Assembly: GCF_002001045.1 (NCBI RefSeq)
Contig: NZ_MUNR01000012.1
Location: forward strand, 248,001-312,000
DNA length: 64,000 nucleotides
Direction of reading: 5' to 3'
Origin: Rhodanobacter sp. C01
GTDB taxonomy: Bacteria; Pseudomonadota; Gammaproteobacteria; Xanthomonadales; Rhodanobacteraceae
Each line of letters begins with the position of its first letter. Position 1 is the stretch's first letter. Under the pieces are notes generated by a model. That model ran no database searches and was not told the origin of the DNA. It worked only from the letters and a program-made list of their open reading frames with translations. Position numbers and translations under genes: made by a program. Positions 45,642 through 52,546 of the stretch are shown in pieces.

Positions 45642-46301
45642 ATGTCTGATTCTTCCCATTCTGCACATGCACGCATGGCTGCCCGCTTCCGTGGCTTTCT
45701 GCCCGTGGTGGTCGATGTCGAAACCGGCGGCTTCGATGCCGAGCACGACGCCTTGCTGGAAATTGCTGCCGTACCGCTGCGCATGGACGCCGACGGTTAC
45801 CTGCAACTGCAGCCGACCGTATCGACCCACGTCGAACCCTTTCCCGGTGCCAACCTTGATCCGCGCTCGCTGGAAATCACCGGGATCGACCCGGACAACC
45901 CGCTGCGCGGCGCACTGGCCGAGCGCCAGGCACTGGATCACATCTTCAAGGTAGTACGCGAAGCCGTGGGTGCGGCTGGCTGCCAACGCGCGATCCTGGT
46001 CGGCCACAACGCGGCATTCGACCTCGGCTTTCTCAATCAGGCCGTACGGCGCTGTGCGCACAAGCGCAATCCGTTCCACCCGTTCAGCTGCTTCGACACC
46101 GTGAGCTTCGGCGGCCTAGCCTATGGCCAGACCGTGTTGAGCAAGGCCGTGCTGGCTGCCGGCCTGGCATTCGACAGCCGCGAGGCGCACTCGGCGGTCT
46201 ATGACGCCGAACGTACTGCCGAGTTGTTCTGCAGTGTGGTCAATCGCTGGCGCCAGCTCGAATTGCTCGAACAGGTCCAGCGCGGGCTGGATGCGGCATG
46301 A
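45642..46301 (+). CDS. rnt: Ribonuclease T
   Basis: A DEDD 3'-5' exoribonuclease that trims the 3' ends of tRNA, 5S and 23S rRNA. In the 219-residue protein the four acidic motifs are [14 protein letters not shown] (D, E), the ITGIDPDNP and [15 protein letters not shown] region (D), and [14 protein letters not shown] (H, D). [25 protein letters not shown] is typical of RNase T rather than DnaQ. Start ATG 45642 ([19 protein letters not shown]) matches the family. It is divergent from the porin and upstream of pstS, but probably separately transcribed. Confidence 0.95.
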   Translation: MSDSSHSAHARMAARFRGFLPVVVDVETGGFDAEHDALLEIAAVPLRMDADGYLQLQPTVSTHVEPFPGANLDPRSLEITGIDPDNPLRGALAERQALDHIFKVVREAVGAAGCQRAILVGHNAAFDLGFLNQAVRRCAHKRNPFHPFSCFDTVSFGGLAYGQTVLSKAVLAAGLAFDSREAHSAVYDAERTAELFCSVVNRWRQLELLEQVQRGLDAA

Positions 46302-46373
46302 AACCGCTGTCTGGATGCCTTGGAGCCAACGGATGGTGCAATTTCCTGCGATGAAGTGAAAGTTCACCGCAGT

Positions 46374-46391
46374 CTGTCATCTGTCTGAAAC
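46374..46391 (+). promoter_or_regulatory. Pho box upstream of pstS
   Basis: CTGTCAT-CTGT-CTGAAAC has two heptamers 11 nt apart, as in the PhoB consensus (CTGTCAT, 4-nt spacer, CTGTAAC-like with one mismatch). It lies 77 nt before the pstS start, where PhoB would activate the pst operon under phosphate starvation. Confidence 0.75.
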
Positions 46392-46467
46392 ATTCATTTC
46401 ATCCAATGGCAATACGAAAAGCCTGAAATGGCGGGGTCGCATCCTCTCGTCCCTCCAAGGAGCTACC

Positions 46468-47502
46468 GTGTTGACCTCCAGCAAACCCTCAATCCGATTC
46501 GCCGCTGTCGCCGCGCTTGCCGTTGCCTCGAGCTTCGGCATGGCCGCGCAGGCCACCGACATCACCGGCGCCGGTTCCAGTTTCGTCTACCCGGTCATGT
46601 CCAAGTGGTCGGCTGCCTATGCCGAAAAGACCGGCAACCACCTCAACTACCAGTCGGTCGGCTCAGGCGCGGGCATTGCGCAGATCAAGGAAGGCACCAT
46701 CGACTTCGGCGCATCCGATGCCCCGATGAAGGCTGAAGACCTGCAGCAGCTCGGCCTCGGCCAGTTCCCGATCGTGGTCGGCGGCATCGTACCGGTGGTC
46801 CACATTGCTGGTGTGCAGGCCGACCAGATCAAGCTGGACGGCGCCACCCTGGCTGACATCTTCCTCGGCAAGATCACCAACTGGAACGACCCGAAGATCG
46901 CCGCGCTGAATGCCGGTCTGAAGATTCCGGCCGGCAAGATCACCGTCGTGCATCGTTCGGATGGCTCGGGCACCTCGTTCAACTTCACCAATTTCCTGTC
47001 CAAGGTCAGCCCGGAGTGGGCTGCCAAGGTGAAGTTCGGCACCGCCGTGGAATGGCCGGCCGGTGTGGGTGGCAAGGGCAATGAGGGCGTGTCGCAGTAC
47101 GTGAACCAGATCCCGGGTGCGATTGGCTACGTGGAATACGCCTACGCCGTGAAGAACAAGATCGCCTGGGTCGACATGAAGAATGCCGCCGGCAACTTCA
47201 TCAAGCCGAGCGCCGATGCCTTCGCTGCTGCCGCCGCCACCGCGGACTGGGCTTCAGCCAAGGACTTCAACCTGATCATGACCAATGCACCGGGCGCCAA
47301 GGCGTGGCCGATCACCGCCACCACCTGGATGATCATGTACAAGACGCCGAAGAATCCGGTGAACACCAAGGTCGCGTTCGACTTCTTCAAGTTCTCGCTC
47401 GAACATGGCCAGCAGGATGCCGCTGCACTGGATTACGTGCCGCTGCCGGCTGCCCTGGTCAGCAAGATCGAGGCTTACTGGGCTTCCGATTTCAAGCATT
47501 GA
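46468..47502 (+). CDS. pstS: Phosphate ABC transporter substrate-binding protein PstS
   Basis: The periplasmic phosphate-binding protein of the high-affinity Pst system. The 344-residue precursor has a signal peptide (to SFGMAAQA). The phosphate-contacting loops are DITGAGSSFVYPVMSKW, QSVGSGAGIAQIKEGTIDFGASDAPM and VVHRSDGSGTSFNFTNFL. The start is GTG 46468 with AAGGAG just upstream, followed at once by a TTG codon. A Pho box lies 77 nt upstream. The 148-nt gap to pstC contains two hairpins (47518-47583), so pstS is probably made in excess over the membrane subunits. Confidence 0.96.
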   Translation: MLTSSKPSIRFAAVAALAVASSFGMAAQATDITGAGSSFVYPVMSKWSAAYAEKTGNHLNYQSVGSGAGIAQIKEGTIDFGASDAPMKAEDLQQLGLGQFPIVVGGIVPVVHIAGVQADQIKLDGATLADIFLGKITNWNDPKIAALNAGLKIPAGKITVVHRSDGSGTSFNFTNFLSKVSPEWAAKVKFGTAVEWPAGVGGKGNEGVSQYVNQIPGAIGYVEYAYAVKNKIAWVDMKNAAGNFIKPSADAFAAAAATADWASAKDFNLIMTNAPGAKAWPITATTWMIMYKTPKNPVNTKVAFDFFKFSLEHGQQDAAALDYVPLPAALVSKIEAYWASDFKH

Positions 47503-47517
47503 TCCATCATGAGATGG

Positions 47518-47586
47518 CCGGGATGACCTGTGGTCATCCCGGCAAGCCGCAAAGCGCGAGGCCGCCCTCACAGGAAGGGCGGCTTT
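47518..47586 (+). terminator. Two hairpins between pstS and pstC, partial terminator
   Basis: A perfect 11-bp stem CCGGGATGACC/GGTCATCCCGG (47518-47542) is followed by GCCGCCCT/AGGGCGGC (47561-47583) with only TTT after it. The first could protect the pstS mRNA 3' end. The second could stop part of the transcription before pstC, a common way to make more binding protein than permease. Confidence 0.65.
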
Positions 47587-47650
47587 CCGCTGAAATGAAC
47601 CATCCGCAGCGCATGCCGTATTGAACGCTTCACCGAGGACTGCATCGCAC

Positions 47651-48670
47651 ATGTCAGCTCAACCCGGCACCATCGCGTTATCGCTCATCCAGGAGCAGCG
47701 CAGTCGCCGCGACGCCCGTCACGAGCGGTTGTTCCGCTGGCTGCTCAAGGGTTGCGCCCTGCTGGTGCTGGCCTCCCTGCTCGGTGCCGCCGGTGCCACG
47801 CTGTGGGGCGGTCGCAGTGCCTTTGCCACGTTCGGCTGGCACTTCCTGGTCAGCACTACGTGGGATCCAGGCAATGATGTCTACGGCGCCCTGGTGCCGG
47901 TGTACGGCACGATCGCCACCTCCCTGATCGCGCTGCTCATCGCGGTACCAGTGAGCTTCGGCATCGCGCTCTATCTTTCCGAGGTGGCGCCCGCCTGGTT
48001 GCGCACGCCGGTGGCTTCGGCGATCGAACTGCTGGCCGGCATCCCCTCGATCATCTACGGCATGTGGGGCCTTTTCATCTTCGCCCCGTTCTTTGCCAAC
48101 CACATCAAGCCCTGGCTGACCAACAAGCTCGGCGACCAGCCCGATGACGGCAAGCTGTCATGGGTGGCCCAGCATGTACCGTTCGTCGGCAAGCTGTTCG
48201 GCAGCAGTTATCCGTTCGGCGCCAGCATCCTGGTCGCCGGCATCGTGCTGGCGATCATGATCATCCCGTTCATCTCCTCGGTGATGCGCGAAGTATTCCA
48301 GACTGTGCCGACCCGGTTGAAGGAGTCGGCCTATGCGCTGGGCTCCAGCACCTGGGAAGTGTCATGGGACATCGTGCTGCCATATACCCGCTCGGCGGTG
48401 ATCGGCGGCATCTTCCTGGGCCTGGGCCGTGCGCTCGGCGAGACGATGGCGGTGACCTTCGTGCTCGGCAATGCGATGCAGCTGTCCGCGTCGTTGCTCG
48501 ATCCGGGCACCTCGATCGCCTCGACCATCGCGAACCAGTTCAGCGAGGCCTCGGGCCTGCAGAAATCTTCGTTGATGGCGCTGGCCTTCCTGCTGTTCGT
48601 GGTGACCTTCTTCGTGCTGTTGATCGCGCGGCTGATGTTGCGCCAGCTGGCCAAAAAGGAAGGTAGCTGA
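47651..48670 (+). CDS. pstC: Phosphate ABC transporter permease PstC
   Basis: One of two integral membrane subunits of the Pst phosphate importer. The 339-residue protein has six hydrophobic segments (for example GCALLVLASLLGAAGATLW and TIATSLIALLIAVPVSFGIALYL) and the binding-protein-dependent permease EAA loop region ESAYALGSSTWEVSWDIVLP. AGIPSIIYGMWGLF is typical of PstC. ATG 47651 (MSAQPGTIALSLIQEQR) is preferred over a TTG 10 codons earlier. It overlaps pstA by one nucleotide (TGATG). Confidence 0.95.
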   Translation: MSAQPGTIALSLIQEQRSRRDARHERLFRWLLKGCALLVLASLLGAAGATLWGGRSAFATFGWHFLVSTTWDPGNDVYGALVPVYGTIATSLIALLIAVPVSFGIALYLSEVAPAWLRTPVASAIELLAGIPSIIYGMWGLFIFAPFFANHIKPWLTNKLGDQPDDGKLSWVAQHVPFVGKLFGSSYPFGASILVAGIVLAIMIIPFISSVMREVFQTVPTRLKESAYALGSSTWEVSWDIVLPYTRSAVIGGIFLGLGRALGETMAVTFVLGNAMQLSASLLDPGTSIASTIANQFSEASGLQKSSLMALAFLLFVVTFFVLLIARLMLRQLAKKEGS

Positions 48671-49536
48671 TGAGCTCGATCTATCTGCGCCGACGTATCA
48701 CCAACTGGCTGGCGATGGGGCTGAGCATGCTGGCCACCCTGGTCGGCCTGGCCTTCCTGGCCTGGATCCTGTGGGAAACCCTGCGCCAGGGCATCGGCGC
48801 GCTGAACCTGAAACTGTTCACCAAAATCACCGCCAACGGCGCCGATGGCGGCCTCGCCAACGCGATGATCGGCAGCCTGATCATCAATTTCATCGGTATC
48901 GCGATCGCCACCCCGATCGGTGTGCTGGCCGGTACCTGGCTGGCCGAATACGCCAACCGCACCAAGCTGGGCGAGTCGATCCGTTTCCTCAACGACATCC
49001 TGCTGTCGGCACCGTCGATCGTGATGGGCCTGTTCGTCTACACCATCATCGTGTTGCCGAGCACGGCGTTGACCCACGGTTCGACCTCGTTCTCCGGCTT
49101 TGCCGGTGGCGTGGCGCTGGCACTGATCGCCCTGCCCGTGATCGTGCGCACCACCGACGAGATGCTGCGGCTGGTACCGTCCACGCTGCGCGAAGCGGCG
49201 CTGTCGCTGGGCGTGCCACAGTGGAAACTGACCCTGCAGATCCTGATCCGCGCGGCGCGCTCGGGCATCATCACCGGCGTGTTGCTGGCGCTGGCGCGGA
49301 TCAGCGGCGAGACTGCGCCCCTGCTGTTCACCGCGTTCGGCAACAACTACATGGCGATCAATCCGATCGACAAGATGTCCAGCCTGCCGCAGATCATCTA
49401 TCAATACGCCAACGACCCGGGCGACGACCTGCACGCCATGGCCTGGGCGGGTGCCTTCGTGGTCACCATGTTCGTGCTGTTGCTCAGCCTCGCTTCCCGT
49501 CTGGTCCTTTCCCGCTCCAAGGTGTCCCATGACTGA
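48670..49536 (+). CDS. pstA: Phosphate ABC transporter permease PstA
   Basis: The second membrane subunit of the Pst importer, 288 residues with six predicted helices ([45 protein letters not shown] and others). The cytoplasmic EAA loop is [26 protein letters not shown], and [16 protein letters not shown] is a conserved PstA segment. It starts within the pstC stop codon and its 3' end overlaps pstB by 8 nt, so the three genes are translationally linked. Confidence 0.95.
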   Translation: MSSIYLRRRITNWLAMGLSMLATLVGLAFLAWILWETLRQGIGALNLKLFTKITANGADGGLANAMIGSLIINFIGIAIATPIGVLAGTWLAEYANRTKLGESIRFLNDILLSAPSIVMGLFVYTIIVLPSTALTHGSTSFSGFAGGVALALIALPVIVRTTDEMLRLVPSTLREAALSLGVPQWKLTLQILIRAARSGIITGVLLALARISGETAPLLFTAFGNNYMAINPIDKMSSLPQIIYQYANDPGDDLHAMAWAGAFVVTMFVLLLSLASRLVLSRSKVSHD

Positions 49537-50338
49537 TTCCGCCGTCGCCACGAATCCGGCGCAGGTGACGGCCACATCGGCTGTCGCGCCCAAGCTCACC
49601 GTGCGCGACCTGCACTTCTACTACAACGGTTTCCATGCGCTGAAAGGCATCAACATGGACATCCCGGAGAAGAAGGTCACCGCGATCATCGGCCCCTCCG
49701 GCTGCGGCAAGTCGACCCTGCTGCGCATCTTCAACCGCATCTATGCGATCTATCCGAAGCTCGAGGCGAAGGGCGAGATCATGCTGGATGGTGAGAACAT
49801 CCTCGATCCGGGCTATTCGATGAATCGCCTGCGCGGCAAGGTCGGCATGGTGTTCCAGAAGCCGGTACCGTTCCCGATGACGATCTTCGAGAACGTCGCC
49901 TATGGCATCCGCCACCACGAAAAGCTGTCCAAGGCGGACATGACGATCCGCGTCGAGCAGGCGTTGCGCAGTGCCGCGTTGTGGGACGAGGTCAAGGACA
50001 AGCTCAAGCAGAACGCGCTCGGCCTCTCCGGCGGCCAGCAGCAGCGCCTGTGCATTGCCCGCGGCATCGCCCTGAAGCCCGAAGTGTTGCTGCTGGACGA
50101 GCCGACCTCGGCACTCGATCCGATCGCCACCAGCCGCATCGAACAATTGGTGGAAGAGCTGAAGAGCCAGTTCACCATCGTCATCGTCACCCACAACATG
50201 CAGCAGGCGGCCCGCGTCTCCGACCTCACCGCCTTCATGTACATGGGCGAGCTGATCGAGTTCGACGGCACCGAGAAGATCTTCACCAAGCCGGGCAAGA
50301 AGCAGACCGAGGACTACATCACCGGCCGCTTCGGCTGA
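49529..50338 (+). CDS. pstB: Phosphate ABC transporter ATP-binding protein PstB
   Basis: The ATPase that powers phosphate import. In 269 residues the Walker [17 protein letters not shown], the Q-loop in [22 protein letters not shown], the signature [16 protein letters not shown], Walker [16 protein letters not shown] and switch His [17 protein letters not shown] are all present. ATG 49529 overlaps the end of pstA. phoU follows after 17 nt, giving the usual pstSCAB-phoU order; a phoBR pair is not in this window. Confidence 0.97.
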   Translation: MTDSAVATNPAQVTATSAVAPKLTVRDLHFYYNGFHALKGINMDIPEKKVTAIIGPSGCGKSTLLRIFNRIYAIYPKLEAKGEIMLDGENILDPGYSMNRLRGKVGMVFQKPVPFPMTIFENVAYGIRHHEKLSKADMTIRVEQALRSAALWDEVKDKLKQNALGLSGGQQQRLCIARGIALKPEVLLLDEPTSALDPIATSRIEQLVEELKSQFTIVIVTHNMQQAARVSDLTAFMYMGELIEFDGTEKIFTKPGKKQTEDYITGRFG

Positions 50339-50355
50339 TCACACAGGACATCACC

Positions 50356-51081
50356 ATGAGCGGCAGCAGCAAAGAACACATCATCAAGAGCTACGACGAC
50401 GAGCTCACCCGGCTTACCGGTGAGATCGTGCGCATGGGCGAACTCTCGGTGTCCCAGCTTGAAGCGGCGATCGACGTGGTCGAGCGCCGCGACGAACGCG
50501 CCGCGCAACACGTGGTCAGCAACGACGACGCCATCGACCAGCTCGAACAGGACATCAGCCACGATGTGGTGCGCCTGCTCGCACTGCGCGCACCGATGGC
50601 CGGCGACCTGCGCAACGTGTTTGCCGCACTGCGCATTGCCGCCGACATCGAGCGCATCGGCGACTACGCCGCCAACGTGGCCAAGCGTTCGATCCCGTTG
50701 TCGATGGTCGCGCCGGTCGGGCCAGCCGGTGGCCTGGGCTACCTGGCGGAACTGGCTGCCGCCGAAGTGCGTGAAGTGCTGCTGGCCTACCGCGACCGTG
50801 ACGCCGAGCGCGCCTATCAGGTGTGGAAGGACGACGTGGTACTGGACGAAGCCTATACCGGCTACTTCCGCCAGTTGCTCACCTACATGATGGAAGACCC
50901 GCGCAACATCACGCCGTGCACGCACCTGCTGTTCATGGCCAAGAACATCGAGCGCATCGGCGACCACGCCACCAACATCGCCGAGAACGTGTGGTTCCAG
51001 GTCACCGGCGAGCCGCTGACCAAGCAGCGCAGCAAGGGCGATCTCACTTCCAATCCGGAAATCACCAAACTGGGTGGCTAG
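50356..51081 (+). CDS. phoU: Phosphate signalling protein PhoU
   Basis: PhoU damps PhoR-PhoB signalling and Pst activity when phosphate is sufficient. The 241-residue helical protein has two three-helix PhoU repeats, each with the metal-binding (E/D)xxx(D) signature: ALRIAADIERIGDYAANVAKR in the first and LLFMAKNIERIGDHATNIAENVWF in the second. It starts MSGSSKEHIIKSYDDELTRL with AGGA just upstream. It is the last gene of the pst operon; a weak GCCCGCA/TGCGGGC inverted repeat at 51093-51116 lies between it and the convergent exporter gene. Confidence 0.96.
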   Translation: MSGSSKEHIIKSYDDELTRLTGEIVRMGELSVSQLEAAIDVVERRDERAAQHVVSNDDAIDQLEQDISHDVVRLLALRAPMAGDLRNVFAALRIAADIERIGDYAANVAKRSIPLSMVAPVGPAGGLGYLAELAAAEVREVLLAYRDRDAERAYQVWKDDVVLDEAYTGYFRQLLTYMMEDPRNITPCTHLLFMAKNIERIGDHATNIAENVWFQVTGEPLTKQRSKGDLTSNPEITKLGG

Positions 51082-51132
51082 CCTGGCTGAGTGCCCGCAT
51101 GAGCCTGCTTGCGGGCCCATGCGGAAAGAAGG

Positions 51133-51450
51133 TTATGTTGCGGTGAGCTTGAGCCCAACGATGCCCACCACGATCAGCGCGACGCACAGCAGCCGTGGCA
51201 GCGTCGCCGGATCGCCGAACAGCACGATGCCAAGCGCCACCGCACCGACCGCACCAATGCCAGTCCAGATCGCATAGGCGGTACCGATCGGCAGCGTCTT
51301 CACTGCCATCGCCAGCAGCACGATGCTGATCACCATCGCGGTGACCGTGCCGACCGTCGGCCATAGCCGGGTAAAGCCTTCGGTGTACTTGAGGCCGATC
51401 GCCCAGATCACTTCGAACAGACCGGCCAGCAGCAGATAGACCCACGCCAT
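51133..51450 (-). CDS. gdx: SMR-family guanidinium exporter (Gdx/SugE)
   Basis: A 105-residue protein with four membrane helices of the small multidrug resistance family. It begins [29 protein letters not shown] with the essential membrane Glu (E13). [29 protein letters not shown] is the pore and dimer region. The first-half wording ([11 protein letters not shown]) and the upstream guanidine-II riboswitch identify it as the guanidinium-selective Gdx/SugE group rather than EmrE-like. It probably exports guanidinium in exchange for protons. GAGGAG lies 7 nt before the ATG. Confidence 0.92.
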   Translation of the reverse strand: MAWVYLLLAGLFEVIWAIGLKYTEGFTRLWPTVGTVTAMVISIVLLAMAVKTLPIGTAYAIWTGIGAVGAVALGIVLFGDPATLPRLLCVALIVVGIVGLKLTAT

Positions 51451-51471
51451 GTCAGCGCTCCTCTGTGTGTG

Positions 51472-51518
51472 GCAGGGCCGTCCCCGCGATGGGAGAGTGC
51501 ACGGGGTCGTCCCCGCGC
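51472..51518 (-). promoter_or_regulatory. Guanidine-II (mini-ykkC) riboswitch
   Basis: On the minus strand two short hairpins lie in tandem, each with an ACGR tetraloop. GCGCGGGG-ACGA-CCCCGTGC (51518-51499) has an 8-bp stem with one G-U pair. GCGGGG-ACGG-CCCTGC (51487-51472) has a 6-bp stem with one G-U pair. Two ACGR-capped hairpins just before an SMR gene's ribosome-binding site (51463-51458) are the definition of mini-ykkC. Guanidine would stabilise the hairpin pair and expose the ribosome-binding site. Confidence 0.9.
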
Positions 51519-51533
51519 CAGCACGTAACGCTT

Positions 51534-51803
51534 CTACGACAGACCGCGTGCCTGGCGACGCCGCTTCACATCGCGCACGATGCCGTAGCTGCCGATCAGC
51601 AACCATGCCACCTGCATGATGAAGGCCGCCAGGTTGAAATTGCCGAAGCAGAGCGACAGCATCACCCCGATCGCACCGAGGATATTCATCAGCTGGTAGA
51701 TCAGGCCATTGCCTTGCAGCTTGCGTTCCTGCAGCAGGAAAAACGCCAGCAGCACCAGCGCCACACCGATATAGCCGGCCCAGTCATACCAGAACAGGTT
51801 CAT
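51534..51803 (-). CDS. Small membrane protein, CBU_0592-like
   Basis: An 89-residue protein starting [29 protein letters not shown]. It has three hydrophobic segments ([52 protein letters not shown]) and a basic C-terminus ([11 protein letters not shown]). The segment order and LxxNxxGAxG motif fit the CBU_0592-like small membrane family, whose function is unknown. Its start overlaps the rlmB stop by 4 nt (ATGA), so it is translated with rlmB; the guanidine riboswitch begins 15 nt after its stop codon. Confidence 0.75.
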   Translation of the reverse strand: MNLFWYDWAGYIGVALVLLAFFLLQERKLQGNGLIYQLMNILGAIGVMLSLCFGNFNLAAFIMQVAWLLIGSYGIVRDVKRRRQARGLS

Positions 51804-52546
51804 CGCTTCGCACTCCGCTGACGCAAGGCCTCGAACAGCACCACGCCGGTGGCGACCGAGACGTTGAGGCTCTCCATCGTGCCCGGCATCGGGATCTTCG
51901 CCACGAAATCGCACAGCTCGCGGGTCAGCCGGCGAATGCCCTCGCCTTCGCCGCCCAGCACGAGTGCCACCGGGCCCTTGAAGTCCACGCCATAGATCGA
52001 GGTGTCGGTGTCACCGGCCAGGCCGGTGATCCACACACCGGCGTCTTTCAGCTCGCGCAGCGTGCGCGCCAGGTTGGTCACCGCGATCAGCGGCACCCGA
52101 TCGGCGCCACCGGCCGAGGCGCGACGCACAACGGGCGTCAGGCCCACGGCGCGATCCTTCGGCACGATCACCGCAGTGACTTTCGCTGCCGCCGCGCTGC
52201 GCAGGCAGGCACCGAGATTGTGCGGATCGGTGACGCCGTCGAGCACCAGCACCAGCGTGTTGCTGCCGTCGCGCTCCATCAGCGCGGCCAGGTCGTTCTC
52301 ATGCGCCATCGGCGGTGCTTCGTACAGCGCTGCCACGCCCTGATGACGCGCCTCGCCGGCGAGCTTGTCCAACTGCTCGCGCGGACGATGATTCACCGTG
52401 ATCTTCAGCGCCTTGGCGCGCTCGGCCAGTTCCAGCACCCGCGCATTGCGCTGGCCCTGCTCGACCACCAGCTCGCGCACGCGCTCGGCGTCGTTGCTCA
52501 GTGCACCTTCGACGGGATTGATGCCGACGATCCAACTCTCACTCAT
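51800..52546 (-). CDS. rlmB: 23S rRNA (Gm2251) 2'-O-methyltransferase RlmB
   Basis: A 248-residue SpoU/TrmH-class methyltransferase acting on G2251 of the 23S rRNA P-loop. An N-terminal L30-like substrate-binding domain (SWIVGINPVEGALSND...) is followed by the knotted catalytic domain. Its motifs are VLDGVTDPHNLGACLRSA (motif 1), VALVLGGEGEGIRRL (motif 2) and IPMPGTMESLNVSVATGVVLFE (motif 3). It overlaps rnr by 4 nt; rnr-rlmB is a conserved gammaproteobacterial pair. Confidence 0.96.
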   Translation of the reverse strand: MSESWIVGINPVEGALSNDAERVRELVVEQGQRNARVLELAERAKALKITVNHRPREQLDKLAGEARHQGVAALYEAPPMAHENDLAALMERDGSNTLVLVLDGVTDPHNLGACLRSAAAAKVTAVIVPKDRAVGLTPVVRRASAGGADRVPLIAVTNLARTLRELKDAGVWITGLAGDTDTSIYGVDFKGPVALVLGGEGEGIRRLTRELCDFVAKIPMPGTMESLNVSVATGVVLFEALRQRSAKR

